Source: an uncultured Actinomyces sp. (GTDB lineage Bacteria; Actinomycetota; Actinomycetes; Actinomycetales; Actinomycetaceae). From it: 13,543 nt of DNA. Every line of letters starts with the position of its first letter. Position 1 is the first letter of the stretch. Below are positions 1 through 7,399 of the stretch, piece by piece. The DNA is taken from contig CAJZFF010000010.1 in NCBI GenBank assembly GCA_915069725.1, forward strand, positions 1-13,543, given 5' to 3'. The notes beneath the pieces were generated by a model. It saw only the letters and a list, made by a program, of their open reading frames with translations, made no database searches and was not told the origin of the DNA. A program made the translations under genes and the position numbers.

Positions 1-2
1 TG

Positions 3-191
3 ACCGCCAGGGGAGGAGCCGTCCTCGTGGACCCTCAGGCCCAGGCCATCGCCGAGGCGCTTCGAACCCTCCTGAGCGACCCCGAGGCCCGCAGCCGCGC
101 CGCTGAGCGCGCGCGCGAGGCGGCCAGGCGCCTTCCCGGGCTCGAGGACCTGGCGGCCCAGCTGCGTCAGACGGTCCTCGACCTGCACTGA
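3..191 (+). CDS. C-terminal end of a probable family-4 glycosyltransferase (partial)
   Basis: Only the last 62 codons are present; the gene begins upstream of the window and ends at TGA 189-191. The visible peptide contains GGAVLVDPQAQAIAEALRTL, followed by a helix rich in Arg, Ala and Glu. A 'G-x-V-L-V-D-P' strand and then an 'A-x-A-L-x-x-L-L-x-D-P' helix is the usual ending of the second Rossmann domain in GT-B (family 4, group 1) glycosyltransferases. There the segment follows the nucleotide-sugar binding site. The catalytic part is not visible, so donor, acceptor and product cannot be given. It lies 82 bp upstream of the Nudix gene on the same strand and may share its transcript. The family call rests on this short tail alone and is moderate. 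Confidence 0.55.
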   Translation, partial: TARGGAVLVDPQAQAIAEALRTLLSDPEARSRAAERAREAARRLPGLEDLAAQLRQTVLDLH

Positions 192-273
192 GCCGCCCTG
201 CCCCAAGCGGTAGCATCGTGGTGCCCGAGCGCCCAGCAACGACGACGCCGGCAGCGAGAATGAGGAGCCAATC

Positions 274-978
274 GTGGATCATCCGGTGACGAGGACCCGC
301 AGCAGCGACGGCTTAGAGAACAGCCTCGCTGACACGCGCGAACCGGGGCGGGAGCTGGTCTCCAGCGAGCGGGTCTGGAGCGGGCCGATCTTCGCCGTCG
401 ACGACGACCAGGTGCGCCTGGGGCCCGGTCAGGAGCCGGTGGCCCGTCAGGTCGTCGTCCACCACGACGCCGTGGCCGTCGTCGCCCTGCGCGAGGGCGA
501 GGCATCCTCCCAGGCCGACGGCGCCGCGGAGATCCTCATGATCCGCCAGTACCGTCATCCCGTGCGCGCCTGCCTGTGGGAGATCCCCGCGGGGCTGCTC
601 GACGTGGCGGGGGAGGAGCCGGCCGTCGCCGCCGCCCGCGAGCTCGCTGAGGAGACCGACTACGAGGCGGCCACCTGGCACACGCTGGCCGAGTTCTACG
701 CCTCGCCCGGCTTCACCACCGAGGGTGCCAGGATCTTCCTCGCCCAGGACCTGAGTCTGCTGCCCGAGGACCGGCGCACCGTCCGTGAGGACGAGGAGGC
801 CGAGTTCGTGCCCACATGGGTCCGCCTGGACGAGGCGCTCGACGCTGTCATGGGCGGCCGCCTGCACAACCCCTCCACTGTGCTGGGGGTCTTGGCCACG
901 GCCCACGCGCGCACCTGCGGCTGGGCGGGGCTGCGTCCTGCTGACGCCCCCTGGCTGCGCAGCCCGGAGAGCCTGTAA
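274..978 (+). CDS. Nudix hydrolase, ADP-ribose pyrophosphatase type
   Basis: A 234-residue cytoplasmic enzyme predicted to split ADP-ribose or a related nucleoside diphosphate sugar into AMP plus a sugar phosphate. The Nudix box covers residues 107-130, ending in RELAEETDY, with metal-binding Glu at 123, 126 and 127. Two details differ from the textbook box: one extra residue lies between its first Gly and the Glu, and Asp129 replaces the usual Gly. A proline (Pro145) lies 15 residues after the box inside SPGFTTE; a proline 15-16 residues downstream is a hallmark of the ADP-ribose subgroup. The GTG start at 274 is chosen because GAGGAG at 262-267 sits 6 bases upstream and no better start is in reach. 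In many actinobacteria a similar gene lies beside pyrG or xerD, but neither is visible here. The exact substrate is inferred. Confidence 0.85.
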   Translation: MDHPVTRTRSSDGLENSLADTREPGRELVSSERVWSGPIFAVDDDQVRLGPGQEPVARQVVVHHDAVAVVALREGEASSQADGAAEILMIRQYRHPVRACLWEIPAGLLDVAGEEPAVAAARELAEETDYEAATWHTLAEFYASPGFTTEGARIFLAQDLSLLPEDRRTVREDEEAEFVPTWVRLDEALDAVMGGRLHNPSTVLGVLATAHARTCGWAGLRPADAPWLRSPESL

Positions 979-1123
979 GACGAGTCAAAGTACTTGTCTG
1001 TCACCAGTGGGAGCACTTTCGGACCGGCGTTCCTGGGCAAGATAGTGGCCAGGATTCGGCGAGTCTGCCCGCCATGGCGAGCGAGGGCCGCCTGACTCAG
1101 GTGAAGAACACCTTGAACATCAA

Positions 1124-1135
1124 TCGATTAATCGA
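1124..1135. promoter_or_regulatory. Perfect 12-bp palindrome TCGATTAATCGA, possible second regulator site
   Basis: TCGATTAATCGA is its own reverse complement and stands out in an AT-rich patch. It can also be read as two overlapping LacI-like half-site pairs centred on CG (AATCGATT at 1122-1129 and a poorer copy centred at 1133/1134). Its centre lies 27 bp from the centre of the dyad at 1150-1163, so it could be an auxiliary operator for the neighbouring LacI-type repressor or the site of another regulator. Function is inferred from symmetry and position only. Confidence 0.4.
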
Positions 1136-1149
1136 CTTGGCTCAATATG

Positions 1150-1163
1150 GTTAACCGGTTGAC
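1150..1163. promoter_or_regulatory. Candidate LacI-family operator with central CG
   Basis: GTTAACCGGTTGAC is a 14-bp dyad with a single mismatched pair and a CG at its centre, the standard form of LacI/GalR-family operators, in which the hinge helix enters at a central CpG. It overlaps the best -35 hexamer upstream of the LacI-type gene, so binding would block the promoter. I saw no second copy of this dyad elsewhere in the window, so repression of the whole cluster would act here. This would be autoregulation, with the regulator gene first in the operon. Confidence 0.6.
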
Positions 1164-1188
1164 TCATGAGCGTGTTCTGAGTCATGAT
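1159..1188 (+). promoter_or_regulatory. Candidate sigma-70-type promoter for the fructan cluster
   Basis: A TTGACT hexamer at 1159-1164 (5 of 6 matches to TTGACA) is followed after 18 bp by CATGAT at 1183-1188 (4 of 6 matches to TATAAT). Transcription would start near 1195, giving a leader of roughly 45-50 bases before the Shine-Dalgarno sequence and ATG. The overlap with the dyad operator supports the call. No experimental start site is known to me. Confidence 0.45.
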
Positions 1189-1242
1189 CTCTCTGTGTCC
1201 GGTACCGATGCCGGGCCTCCCGACCAGAAGAGGGGAGGGGAG

Positions 1243-2259
1243 ATGATGACGACTCTCGCCGATGTCGCTGCCGCGGCTGGTGTCTCCAAGGCTGCGGCCT
1301 CCCTCGTGCTCTCCGGCAAGTTCGAGGGACGCGTGAGCGAGCGCAAAGCTGAGCGGGTCCGTATGGCCGCTGACGAGCTCGGCTACGTCCGTGACGCCAT
1401 TGCCGGTGGTATGCGCAACGGTCGAACCCGGACGATCGGGGTCATCGGCGAGCGTGTCCTGTCCACGCCCTACGCCGTCTCCATGATCGACGCTGTTCTG
1501 TCCGCCAGCCAGAGCCTCGGGTGGTCCGTCCTTCTCACCGACGCAGGACACGACGGCGTCGCCGCCAAGGAGGCAGTCCGCGAAATGGTCGCCCGGCGCG
1601 TCGGCCAGGTGGTCATTGCCTCGATGTATCACCGCGTTGTTCCGGTTCCTGAGCAGATCAAGGATGTCGTCGTGCTCAACGGCGTTGCTGACCGCCCTGG
1701 GGTTCCTGGCGTCGTTCCCGATGAGCGTCAAGGCGCCAGCGATGCCGTTGCCCACCTCGTCGACCTCGGCCACCGCCGTATCGGCTACCTTGGGCACGAC
1801 GACGCCGAGAGCATCGCTGTGCGTGAGCGTTCCGACTCCTACCGCCACAGCCTTCGAGAGGCCGGGCTGGCGGTGGACGAGTCGCTCCTCGTCACCGGGG
1901 GACTCGACCCCGACAGCGTCGACGCCACTGCCCGCCGTCTCCTCGACCGGCCTGATCGTCCGACCGCCGTCTTCTGCTACAACGACGCCCTGGCAGCCGG
2001 CGTCTTCCGGCAGGCGGTACGCCTGGGGATCTCCATTCCCAACGACCTCTCTGTTATCGGCTTCGACGACCTTGCGCTCATCTCTACGAACCTCGATCCC
2101 AGGCTCACCACGATGCGCCTGCCGCACTGGGAGATGGCCGAGTGGCTCACTCGCGAGCTCGCAGCGGGCCGTACAGCCGAGCTCCCGGACGTCACTCGTT
2201 TCTCCTGCCCTCTCATCGAGCGAGCCTCCACGGCGCCTCCCACCACCTCGCTGCCGTAG
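1243..2259 (+). CDS. LacI-family transcriptional repressor of the fructan cluster
   Basis: A 338-residue cytoplasmic DNA-binding protein of normal LacI-family length. The N-terminus (TTLADVAAAAGVSKAAASLV, residues 3-22) is the helix-turn-helix, followed by a hinge-like region ending in AADELGYV. The rest is a periplasmic-binding-protein-like sugar-sensing core; typical pieces include HLVDLGHRRIGYLG, AVFCYNDALAAGV and LSVIGFDDLALIS, the last giving the conserved family 'GFDD' turn. Two ATGs lie in tandem at 1243 and 1246. The purine-rich GGGGAGG at 1232-1238 is 4 bases from the first and 7 from the second, so the second may be the true start and the protein one residue shorter. It is the first gene of a cluster with a sugar transporter and two GH-J glycosidases, so it probably represses them until a fructose-containing inducer is present. 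The ligand is inferred from context. Confidence 0.9.
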   Translation: MMTTLADVAAAAGVSKAAASLVLSGKFEGRVSERKAERVRMAADELGYVRDAIAGGMRNGRTRTIGVIGERVLSTPYAVSMIDAVLSASQSLGWSVLLTDAGHDGVAAKEAVREMVARRVGQVVIASMYHRVVPVPEQIKDVVVLNGVADRPGVPGVVPDERQGASDAVAHLVDLGHRRIGYLGHDDAESIAVRERSDSYRHSLREAGLAVDESLLVTGGLDPDSVDATARRLLDRPDRPTAVFCYNDALAAGVFRQAVRLGISIPNDLSVIGFDDLALISTNLDPRLTTMRLPHWEMAEWLTRELAAGRTAELPDVTRFSCPLIERASTAPPTTSLP

Positions 2260-2358
2260 CTCGGGCGCCGCACACGAGGTCGGCCCCCCACCAGCTCTCC
2301 GCCCGATGGGTGGAGTCAGATCCCCACCACTCACGCTGATACACAAAGGAGTGCCATC

Positions 2359-3636
2359 ATGATGACCACCCGCCGTATGTTTCTCGGCGCCAGCGCCGCC
2401 GCCTTGACCACGCTTGCCGCATGCTCCTCTCAGTCCGGAAAGGGGGCGGGCGGCCTGACTCTCTGGACCCACAATGGAGGCAATAAGGAGGAGCTCGACG
2501 TCGTCAACAGCGCGGTCAAGGACTTCAACGCCGCGAACCCCAACACCCCGGTCACGGTGAAGTCCTTCCCGCAGGAGTCCTACAACGATGCCATTGCCTC
2601 AGCCGCAGTCTCCGGCAACCTGCCCGACATCCTCGACCTTGACGGCCCGATCATGTCCAACTGGGCCTGGGCCGGATACCTCTCGCCACTGACAATCTCG
2701 CAGGATCTCCAGGGAAAGATCATCGACTCCGCTAAAGGGGTCTGGAACAACAAGCTCTACTCCGTCGGCCCCTACGACACCTCGCTGTGCTTCCTTGGAC
2801 GTAAGTCGGCCTTCGACAAAGCCGGTGTCACCATCCCCACGGTCAACAAGCCGTGGACGAAAGACGAGTTCATGGGTGCCCTCGACAAGCTCTCAAAACT
2901 CGACGGCTTCAGCTACGCCATTGACATGTCGGTGTGGGACACCGCCGAGTGGTGGCCCTACGCCTACGCTCCCATGCTCCAGTCCTTCGGTGGCGACCTC
3001 ATCGACCGCAAGAGCTATGAGACCGCAGAGGGCTTCCTCAACGGGGACAAGGCCGTCGAGTGGGGTACCTGGTTCCGCTCGCTGTTCACCTCCAACTACG
3101 CCTCTCAGACCCCGGCCAAGGACGGCCAGGACTTCCTTCAAGGCAAGGTGCCGCTCGTCTATGCCGGCGGATGGAAGGTCCTCAAGGCCCAGGAGACCTT
3201 CGGCGAGGATGAGGTCCTCATCCTCCCCCCTGTCGACTTCGGCGCGGGTGCTCACGTAGGCGGCGGCTCCTGGCAGTGGGGTGTGTCCTCCTCCTCGAAG
3301 AACGCCGACGCTGCGAACAAGTTCATTGAGTTCCTCATGCAGGACAAGTACCTCGTTCAGTACTCCGACGCAATCGGCAACTTCCCGTCAATCGAGTCAG
3401 CCACCCCGAAGACGAAGTACTACGGCGAGGGCAAGCCGCTGGAACCTGTTTACGAGATCGGTAAAAAGTACGCCCTCCTGCGTCCTGCGACACCCGGATA
3501 CAAGGTCATCTCATCGACTTTCGACAAGGCCGCTCGGGACATCGTTTCCGGTTCCGATGTCAAGGCGACCCTTGACCAGGCCGTCAAGGACATCAACGCG
3601 GATATCAAGTCGAACGATGGCTACAAGGCCAAGTAG
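2359..3636 (+). CDS. ABC transporter sugar-binding lipoprotein (family 1 solute-binding protein, CUT1)
   Basis: A 425-residue extracellular substrate-binding protein for carbohydrate import. The N-terminus has TRRMFLG (residues 4-10), a good match to the twin-arginine S/T-R-R-x-F-L-K motif, then a hydrophobic stretch and the lipobox LAAC with Cys22 as predicted lipidation site. It is therefore probably exported folded through Tat and anchored as a lipoprotein. The mature part begins with LTLWTHNGG, typical of family 1 binding proteins, and QGKVPLVYAGGWKV in the middle is also characteristic. The ATG at 2359 has GGAG at 2348-2351, 7 bases upstream; a second ATG follows directly. It lies 99 bp after the LacI-type gene and precedes two permease genes. 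Neighbouring fructan-cutting enzymes suggest fructo-oligosaccharide as substrate, but the sequence itself does not fix this. Confidence 0.92.
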   Translation: MMTTRRMFLGASAAALTTLAACSSQSGKGAGGLTLWTHNGGNKEELDVVNSAVKDFNAANPNTPVTVKSFPQESYNDAIASAAVSGNLPDILDLDGPIMSNWAWAGYLSPLTISQDLQGKIIDSAKGVWNNKLYSVGPYDTSLCFLGRKSAFDKAGVTIPTVNKPWTKDEFMGALDKLSKLDGFSYAIDMSVWDTAEWWPYAYAPMLQSFGGDLIDRKSYETAEGFLNGDKAVEWGTWFRSLFTSNYASQTPAKDGQDFLQGKVPLVYAGGWKVLKAQETFGEDEVLILPPVDFGAGAHVGGGSWQWGVSSSSKNADAANKFIEFLMQDKYLVQYSDAIGNFPSIESATPKTKYYGEGKPLEPVYEIGKKYALLRPATPGYKVISSTFDKAARDIVSGSDVKATLDQAVKDINADIKSNDGYKAK

Positions 3637-3665
3637 GCCAAGTGCGCTACTGAGTACCTGATCGT

Positions 3666-3741
3666 GCGGCCGGTCAACAGCCGCGCCACCTTCCTACACC
3701 ACCAGCACCGATCCGGCGTGCGCGTAAGAGTGCGCCGCCGG
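3666..3741 (+). repeat. Two hairpins between the binding-protein and permease genes
   Basis: The 118-bp gap contains two inverted repeats. The first is GCGGC (3666-3670) with GCCGC (3680-3684), a 5-bp stem with a 9-base loop. The second is stronger: CCGGCG, one bulged T, then GCGC (3713-3723), pairing with GCGC-CGCCGG (3732-3741) around an 8-base loop, 10 bp in all. The second ends directly before the ribosome binding site GAAGGGA of the first permease. No T-tract follows. Hairpins at this spot in sugar ABC operons commonly protect the upstream mRNA or cause partial termination, so that binding protein outnumbers permease. That role is inferred here. Confidence 0.6.
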
Positions 3742-3754
3742 GAAGGGAACAGAT

Positions 3755-4672
3755 ATGGCAGCCCCCAGTACCATGAGGCGCCGCGGCAGGACCGCCGCAT
3801 TGCGCAGAGAGGCTAGGACGGCGTGGCTCATGAGCTCGCCGGCCCTCCTGCTCCTCCTGCTTTTCATGGGCATTCCGATCCTGCTTACCTTCATCCTGTC
3901 CTTCACGAATACGCGTCTCATCTCCCCCAACCCTCCGCAGTTCATCGGGATGGAGAACTTCGTACGGGCGTTCACCGACGACCCGACCTTCATCCGGTCT
4001 CTGGCGAATACTGTCTTGTTCGCGCTCGTTGTCGTGCCCTTCCAGTCCATCCTTGCCCTAGCGCTGGCGATTCTTGTCAACCAAAAGGTCAAGGGAGTCA
4101 CTGCTTTCCGGACAATGATCTTCATGCCCGTGGTGACCTCCATGGTTGTGGTCTCCATCCTGTGGAGCTTCTTCTATCAGGACAATGGCCTGTTCAACTC
4201 GATGCTCAACACCGTCACTGGCGGCGGGTGGTCCACCATTGCCTGGCTCAACCACCCTGGTACCGCGATGCCTGCCATTATCGTGCTGTCTATCTGGCAA
4301 GCGGTCGGTTTCCATATGATCATCTGGCTCTCCGGCCTGCAAATGATTGACCCGGTTCTCTACGAGGCCGCTGACCTCGACGGCGTCAACGGTTGGCAGC
4401 GCTTCCGCTACATAACATGGCCGGGGCTGCATTCGACGATGGTCTTCATCCTCGTCACCATCACGATTGCTGCGCTGGGCCTGTTCGTCCAGGTCGACGT
4501 TATGACATCCGGAGGTCCCCAAGATGCCACCTCGACAATCGTCTACCACGCGGTGCGCAGGGGATACCGTGAGCAGGACATGGGGTACGGCAGCTCCATC
4601 TCACTCATATTCTTCATTGCCGTCCTGCTCATCAGTCTCATCCAGCGCTGGCTCACCAGGGAGAAGGACTGA
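3755..4672 (+). CDS. Sugar ABC transporter permease, MalF/UgpA type
   Basis: A 305-residue integral membrane subunit of a CUT1 carbohydrate importer. Six hydrophobic segments can be read at about residues 29-50, 85-108, 120-141, 172-196, 227-248 and 281-298. The cytoplasmic EAA loop, which docks onto the ATPase, is at 204-224: EAADLDG, then QRFRYITWPGL. The ATG at 3755 follows GGAAGGGA at 3741-3748 with 6 bases between. Its stop codon is one base from the ATG of the second permease, so the two are almost certainly co-translated and form a heterodimer. No ATP-binding subunit is encoded in the cluster. Actinobacterial CUT1 systems often borrow a shared ATPase of the MsiK type encoded elsewhere, which is the likely solution here. 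Confidence 0.93.
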   Translation: MAAPSTMRRRGRTAALRREARTAWLMSSPALLLLLLFMGIPILLTFILSFTNTRLISPNPPQFIGMENFVRAFTDDPTFIRSLANTVLFALVVVPFQSILALALAILVNQKVKGVTAFRTMIFMPVVTSMVVVSILWSFFYQDNGLFNSMLNTVTGGGWSTIAWLNHPGTAMPAIIVLSIWQAVGFHMIIWLSGLQMIDPVLYEAADLDGVNGWQRFRYITWPGLHSTMVFILVTITIAALGLFVQVDVMTSGGPQDATSTIVYHAVRRGYREQDMGYGSSISLIFFIAVLLISLIQRWLTREKD

Positions 4673-4673
4673 C

Positions 4674-5645
4674 ATGCTCACTGAGACAACTAGGACCGAT
4701 GCAGTACCTGAGACTACAGCCGTCGATGCCCTCGAGGCTCCCGAAAGGAGCCCGCGTCGCCGTGGCCGCGCTGCCACCAGGAAAAGGTCCAGGGTGCTGA
4801 CGTACGTCGGCCTTGTCGTCGCCTCGTGCGTCGCTGTGTTCCCGCTGCTGTTCATGGTCTTCTCATCCTTCAAAGAAGACCACCAGATCTTCGCTGATCT
4901 CGGCTCCCTTAAGGCGTTCCTTCCGACCGGTCACCTATCACTGGATAACTACTCCGGAGTATTCGAGCGGGTCCCGGCTGTACGGTTTATCACAAACTCG
5001 CTCATCGTGACCGTTGCGATAGTATTACTCGGCCTCATTGTCAACTCCATGATCGGATTTGCGATATCGCGTATGCGCTGGAGGGGCAAGAACATTGTGC
5101 TCTCGCTTGTCCTAGCCACCCTCATGGTTCCTTTCGAGACCATCGCTGTGCCGCTCGTATACTGGGTCGCCAAGTTGCCATCGCTGCAGTGGGTCGTTGA
5201 CGGTTTTCTTGTCAAACAGGGAATGCTCAACACTTATCAGGTGCAGATTTTGCCCTTCGTTGCCAATGCACTCTCCATCTTCCTGTTCGCCCAGCACTTT
5301 GGTGATATCCCCAAGGAGATCGACGAGGCGGCCCGCGTTGATGGCGCGTCCTGGTGGGTGATCTATTCACGAATCATCGTGCCACTGTCTGGTCCGACCT
5401 TCGCCACAGTCGCTATCATCACGATGCTGCCGGCGTGGAACTCCTACCTGTGGCCGCTCATGGTCATCCAGGAGGAGTCTATGCGGCCCGCGAGTGTCGG
5501 TATGCAGTACTTCTTCCAACTCAACCCGGTATGGGGGCAGATCATGGCTTACGGCACACTCATCACTCTGCCTGTTCTTGTCATTTTCGTTCTGTTCCAG
5601 CGCTCGTTCGTAGCGTCGTTGGCAGGTACCGCCGTCAAAGGCTGA
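4674..5645 (+). CDS. Sugar ABC transporter permease, MalG/UgpE type
   Basis: A 323-residue inner-membrane partner of the preceding permease. An unusually long, charged, Arg-rich cytoplasmic N-terminus (residues 1-40) precedes the first membrane segment (about 41-63). The EAA loop is at 218-238 (EAARVDG, then SRIIVPLSGP), and PAWNSYLWPL at 253-262 is the motif usual for MalG-type subunits. The ATG at 4674 is preferred over possible upstream starts because it lies one base after the upstream stop, with GGGAGAAGGA at 4659-4668 as ribosome binding site. The 156-bp gap after it contains no gene and only a short inverted repeat (AGCGG-TT-CCGCT at 5737-5748). Together with the lipoprotein it should import an oligosaccharide, probably fructose-based. 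Confidence 0.93.
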   Translation: MLTETTRTDAVPETTAVDALEAPERSPRRRGRAATRKRSRVLTYVGLVVASCVAVFPLLFMVFSSFKEDHQIFADLGSLKAFLPTGHLSLDNYSGVFERVPAVRFITNSLIVTVAIVLLGLIVNSMIGFAISRMRWRGKNIVLSLVLATLMVPFETIAVPLVYWVAKLPSLQWVVDGFLVKQGMLNTYQVQILPFVANALSIFLFAQHFGDIPKEIDEAARVDGASWWVIYSRIIVPLSGPTFATVAIITMLPAWNSYLWPLMVIQEESMRPASVGMQYFFQLNPVWGQIMAYGTLITLPVLVIFVLFQRSFVASLAGTAVKG

Positions 5646-5801
5646 GGGTGGGGTGCTTAACGAGCGGATCATGGGGCGTGTTCCAATCTCGGCCCTGCTA
5701 CGTAAGCGTGCACTGCCCACTGCCCTCGTGTCCGGTAGCGGTTCCGCTGCTCAGTTCATGCCTGTCTGAATATCTCAGCCTTGATCTCAAAGGAGAGACC
5801 T

Positions 5802-7379
5802 GTGACCACTGAAGACCCCGGCTTTAGCCGAAGGACCATATTGAGGACGGCGGCCGGAGTGGTCGTCGCCACAGCCGCTGGAACAGCCTGTGGCATGGCA
5901 ACATCAACGTTTGCAAGCGCAGCTGTCAGCCGTCGCGCGCTTCTTCATCTCACCCCTACAACCGGGTGGGCCTGCGACCCCCAACGCCCGTACTACCTTG
6001 GTGGTCAACTCCAGCTCCCACGCCTCCAGGCCGCCCAGACTGCAGGACCAGGAGGGTGGAGACTTGCGACCTCGACCGACGAAGTCTCTTTCTCCGACGT
6101 AGGCGATATGATCCCGCTTGTAGGTGACACTCCTGCGTGGAGCGGTTCGGCCGTCGTCGACACTGACAACACTGCCGGTCTTGGGGCCGGGGCGGTCGTC
6201 GCTCTCGTGACGCACGTGCCCCACGGCGACCTTACTCGCCAGGCCCAGTATCTCCACTGGTCAACGGATGGCGGGCGCAGCTTTTCGATGCTCTCCGAAC
6301 CAGTCATTCCGAACCCGAATGCTGATAATGCATCTACGGATAAGGAGATCGATAATGCCAGGTGGTTCCGTGACCCGAAGGTTGTCCGAGACGAGGTGCG
6401 CAGCCAATGGGTGTGCGTCATCGGTCGGCGTAAGTATCTCTCATTCTACGTCTCCACTGACCTACACCACTGGCGGTGGACCTCCAACTTCGACTACCTC
6501 ACACCTGGGGCTACCGATCTCGGAGGCATGGAGTGCCCTGACCTATTCCACATCATTGCCGATGACGGAACCAGCCACTGGGTCCTCGGCGCCTCAATGG
6601 ACGGATGGGGAGCTGGATCGCTCGGCACCTACGCGTACTGGATAGGGAACTGGGATGGAACTCGGTTCGTGACAGACAACCTCAGACCGCAGTGGCTCGA
6701 TCATGGGTATGACTGGTATGCGGCTGTTACTTGGCCAAGTGCCGACTCACCCCAGAACGTGAGGCATGCTGTCGCCTGGATGAACAACTGGAAGTACGCC
6801 GCCAGACACGTTCCCACTCTCGACACCGATGGGTACAACTGTCAGTACTCCGTCGTTCGTGAAATCCGACTCTGTCGGCAGCCCGGCGGCTGGTACAGCC
6901 TGCTGAGCGCTCCCGAACCTGTGCTCGCGACCAGTCTCCTCTCGCAGAAGTCCCTGGGCGACGTCAATGTCAACGGCCGCCGGGTACTCGACGTCACGAC
7001 TGAGGCCTACGTTCTAACCACTGACATTGCCTGGACAAATGCAACTAACGTAGGCATAGAAGTCCTGCGCAGCTCAGACGGAACTCGGCACACCAACGTC
7101 GGCGTCTTTAATGGCTGCGTCTATGTCGACCGAGGTCCGAGCGAGAGCATATCGGCGCCCTTCGCTCCGTATACGCAGTCCGAGGCGCCTATCGACCCCG
7201 CCGCCCGTCATGTGCACCTCACTGTGGTCGTTGATCGCAACAGTGTCGAGGTCTTCGTCAATGCGGGCCACACCGTTCTGTCCAACCAGGTCTATCCCGC
7301 CGCCGGCGATCATGGCTTGGCCCTCTACTCCGATAACGGGAGCGCGGTGTTCTCCGACCTCTCCCTTAGAACCGTCTGA
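5802..7379 (+). CDS. Secreted GH32 fructan hydrolase, levanase-like
   Basis: A 525-residue extracellular glycosidase predicted to hydrolyse beta-fructan such as levan or inulin. The N-terminus has SRRTIL (residues 9-14) and a hydrophobic stretch ending near ASA at 38-40, which looks like a Tat signal peptide. All main GH32 motifs are present in order: GWACDPQRP (residues 55-63) with the predicted nucleophile Asp59, WSGSAVVD at 113-120, RDP at 190-192 with Asp191 as transition-state stabiliser, and ECP at 244-246 with Glu244 as acid/base. The C-terminal beta-sandwich shows VVVDRNSVEVFVN. The nucleophile motif has DPQRP instead of the more common NDPNG, a form I associate with some levanases and related enzymes, so an exo- or levanbiose-releasing activity is possible. 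The GTG at 5802 is chosen because AAAGGAG at 5789-5795 sits 6 bases upstream; an upstream TTG would lie before this site. Confidence 0.88.
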   Translation: MTTEDPGFSRRTILRTAAGVVVATAAGTACGMATSTFASAAVSRRALLHLTPTTGWACDPQRPYYLGGQLQLPRLQAAQTAGPGGWRLATSTDEVSFSDVGDMIPLVGDTPAWSGSAVVDTDNTAGLGAGAVVALVTHVPHGDLTRQAQYLHWSTDGGRSFSMLSEPVIPNPNADNASTDKEIDNARWFRDPKVVRDEVRSQWVCVIGRRKYLSFYVSTDLHHWRWTSNFDYLTPGATDLGGMECPDLFHIIADDGTSHWVLGASMDGWGAGSLGTYAYWIGNWDGTRFVTDNLRPQWLDHGYDWYAAVTWPSADSPQNVRHAVAWMNNWKYAARHVPTLDTDGYNCQYSVVREIRLCRQPGGWYSLLSAPEPVLATSLLSQKSLGDVNVNGRRVLDVTTEAYVLTTDIAWTNATNVGIEVLRSSDGTRHTNVGVFNGCVYVDRGPSESISAPFAPYTQSEAPIDPAARHVHLTVVVDRNSVEVFVNAGHTVLSNQVYPAAGDHGLALYSDNGSAVFSDLSLRTV

Positions 7380-7399
7380 CCCCTGAGGAGACCGATCAC

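Larger units (their letters stand above)
979..1242. other. 264-bp intergenic region ahead of the lacI-type gene
   Basis: The first half (979-1110) holds no gene I can support. It contains only weak self-complementarity (AAAGTACT near 987 against AGCACTTT near 1013, one mismatch) and no T-tract, so no terminator for the Nudix gene is called. The second half (about 1113-1195) is clearly more AT-rich and carries the dyads and promoter-like hexamers annotated separately. Confidence 0.5.

Noticed and set aside
987..1020. Weak inverted repeat AAAGTACT/AGCACTTT after the Nudix gene
   Set aside because: It has a mismatch, a 17-base loop and no T-tract, so it is not good enough to call a terminator.
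2293..2330. GGTGG/CCACC near-repeat between the lacI-type gene and the binding-protein gene
   Set aside because: Only 5 bp pair around a 10-base loop and it lacks the central CG symmetry of the LacI operator; probably chance.
1120..2472. 450-codon open frame on the minus strand opposite the lacI-type gene
   Set aside because: It is antisense to a clear LacI-family protein, its translation shows no recognisable domain, and long reverse-strand open frames are expected in GC-rich coding DNA.
4524..4673. In-frame extension upstream of the second permease gene
   Set aside because: It would overlap the first permease by about 150 bases in another frame, and the ATG at 4674 has a good ribosome site directly after the upstream stop.
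5737..5748. Inverted repeat AGCGG-TT-CCGCT between the second permease and the GH32 gene
   Set aside because: The stem is short and lies mid-gap without promoter or ribosome-site context; such repeats are frequent in GC-rich DNA.
5781..5801. TTG start at 5781 for the GH32 gene
   Set aside because: The Shine-Dalgarno AAAGGAG at 5789-5795 lies downstream of this TTG and is well placed for the GTG at 5802.
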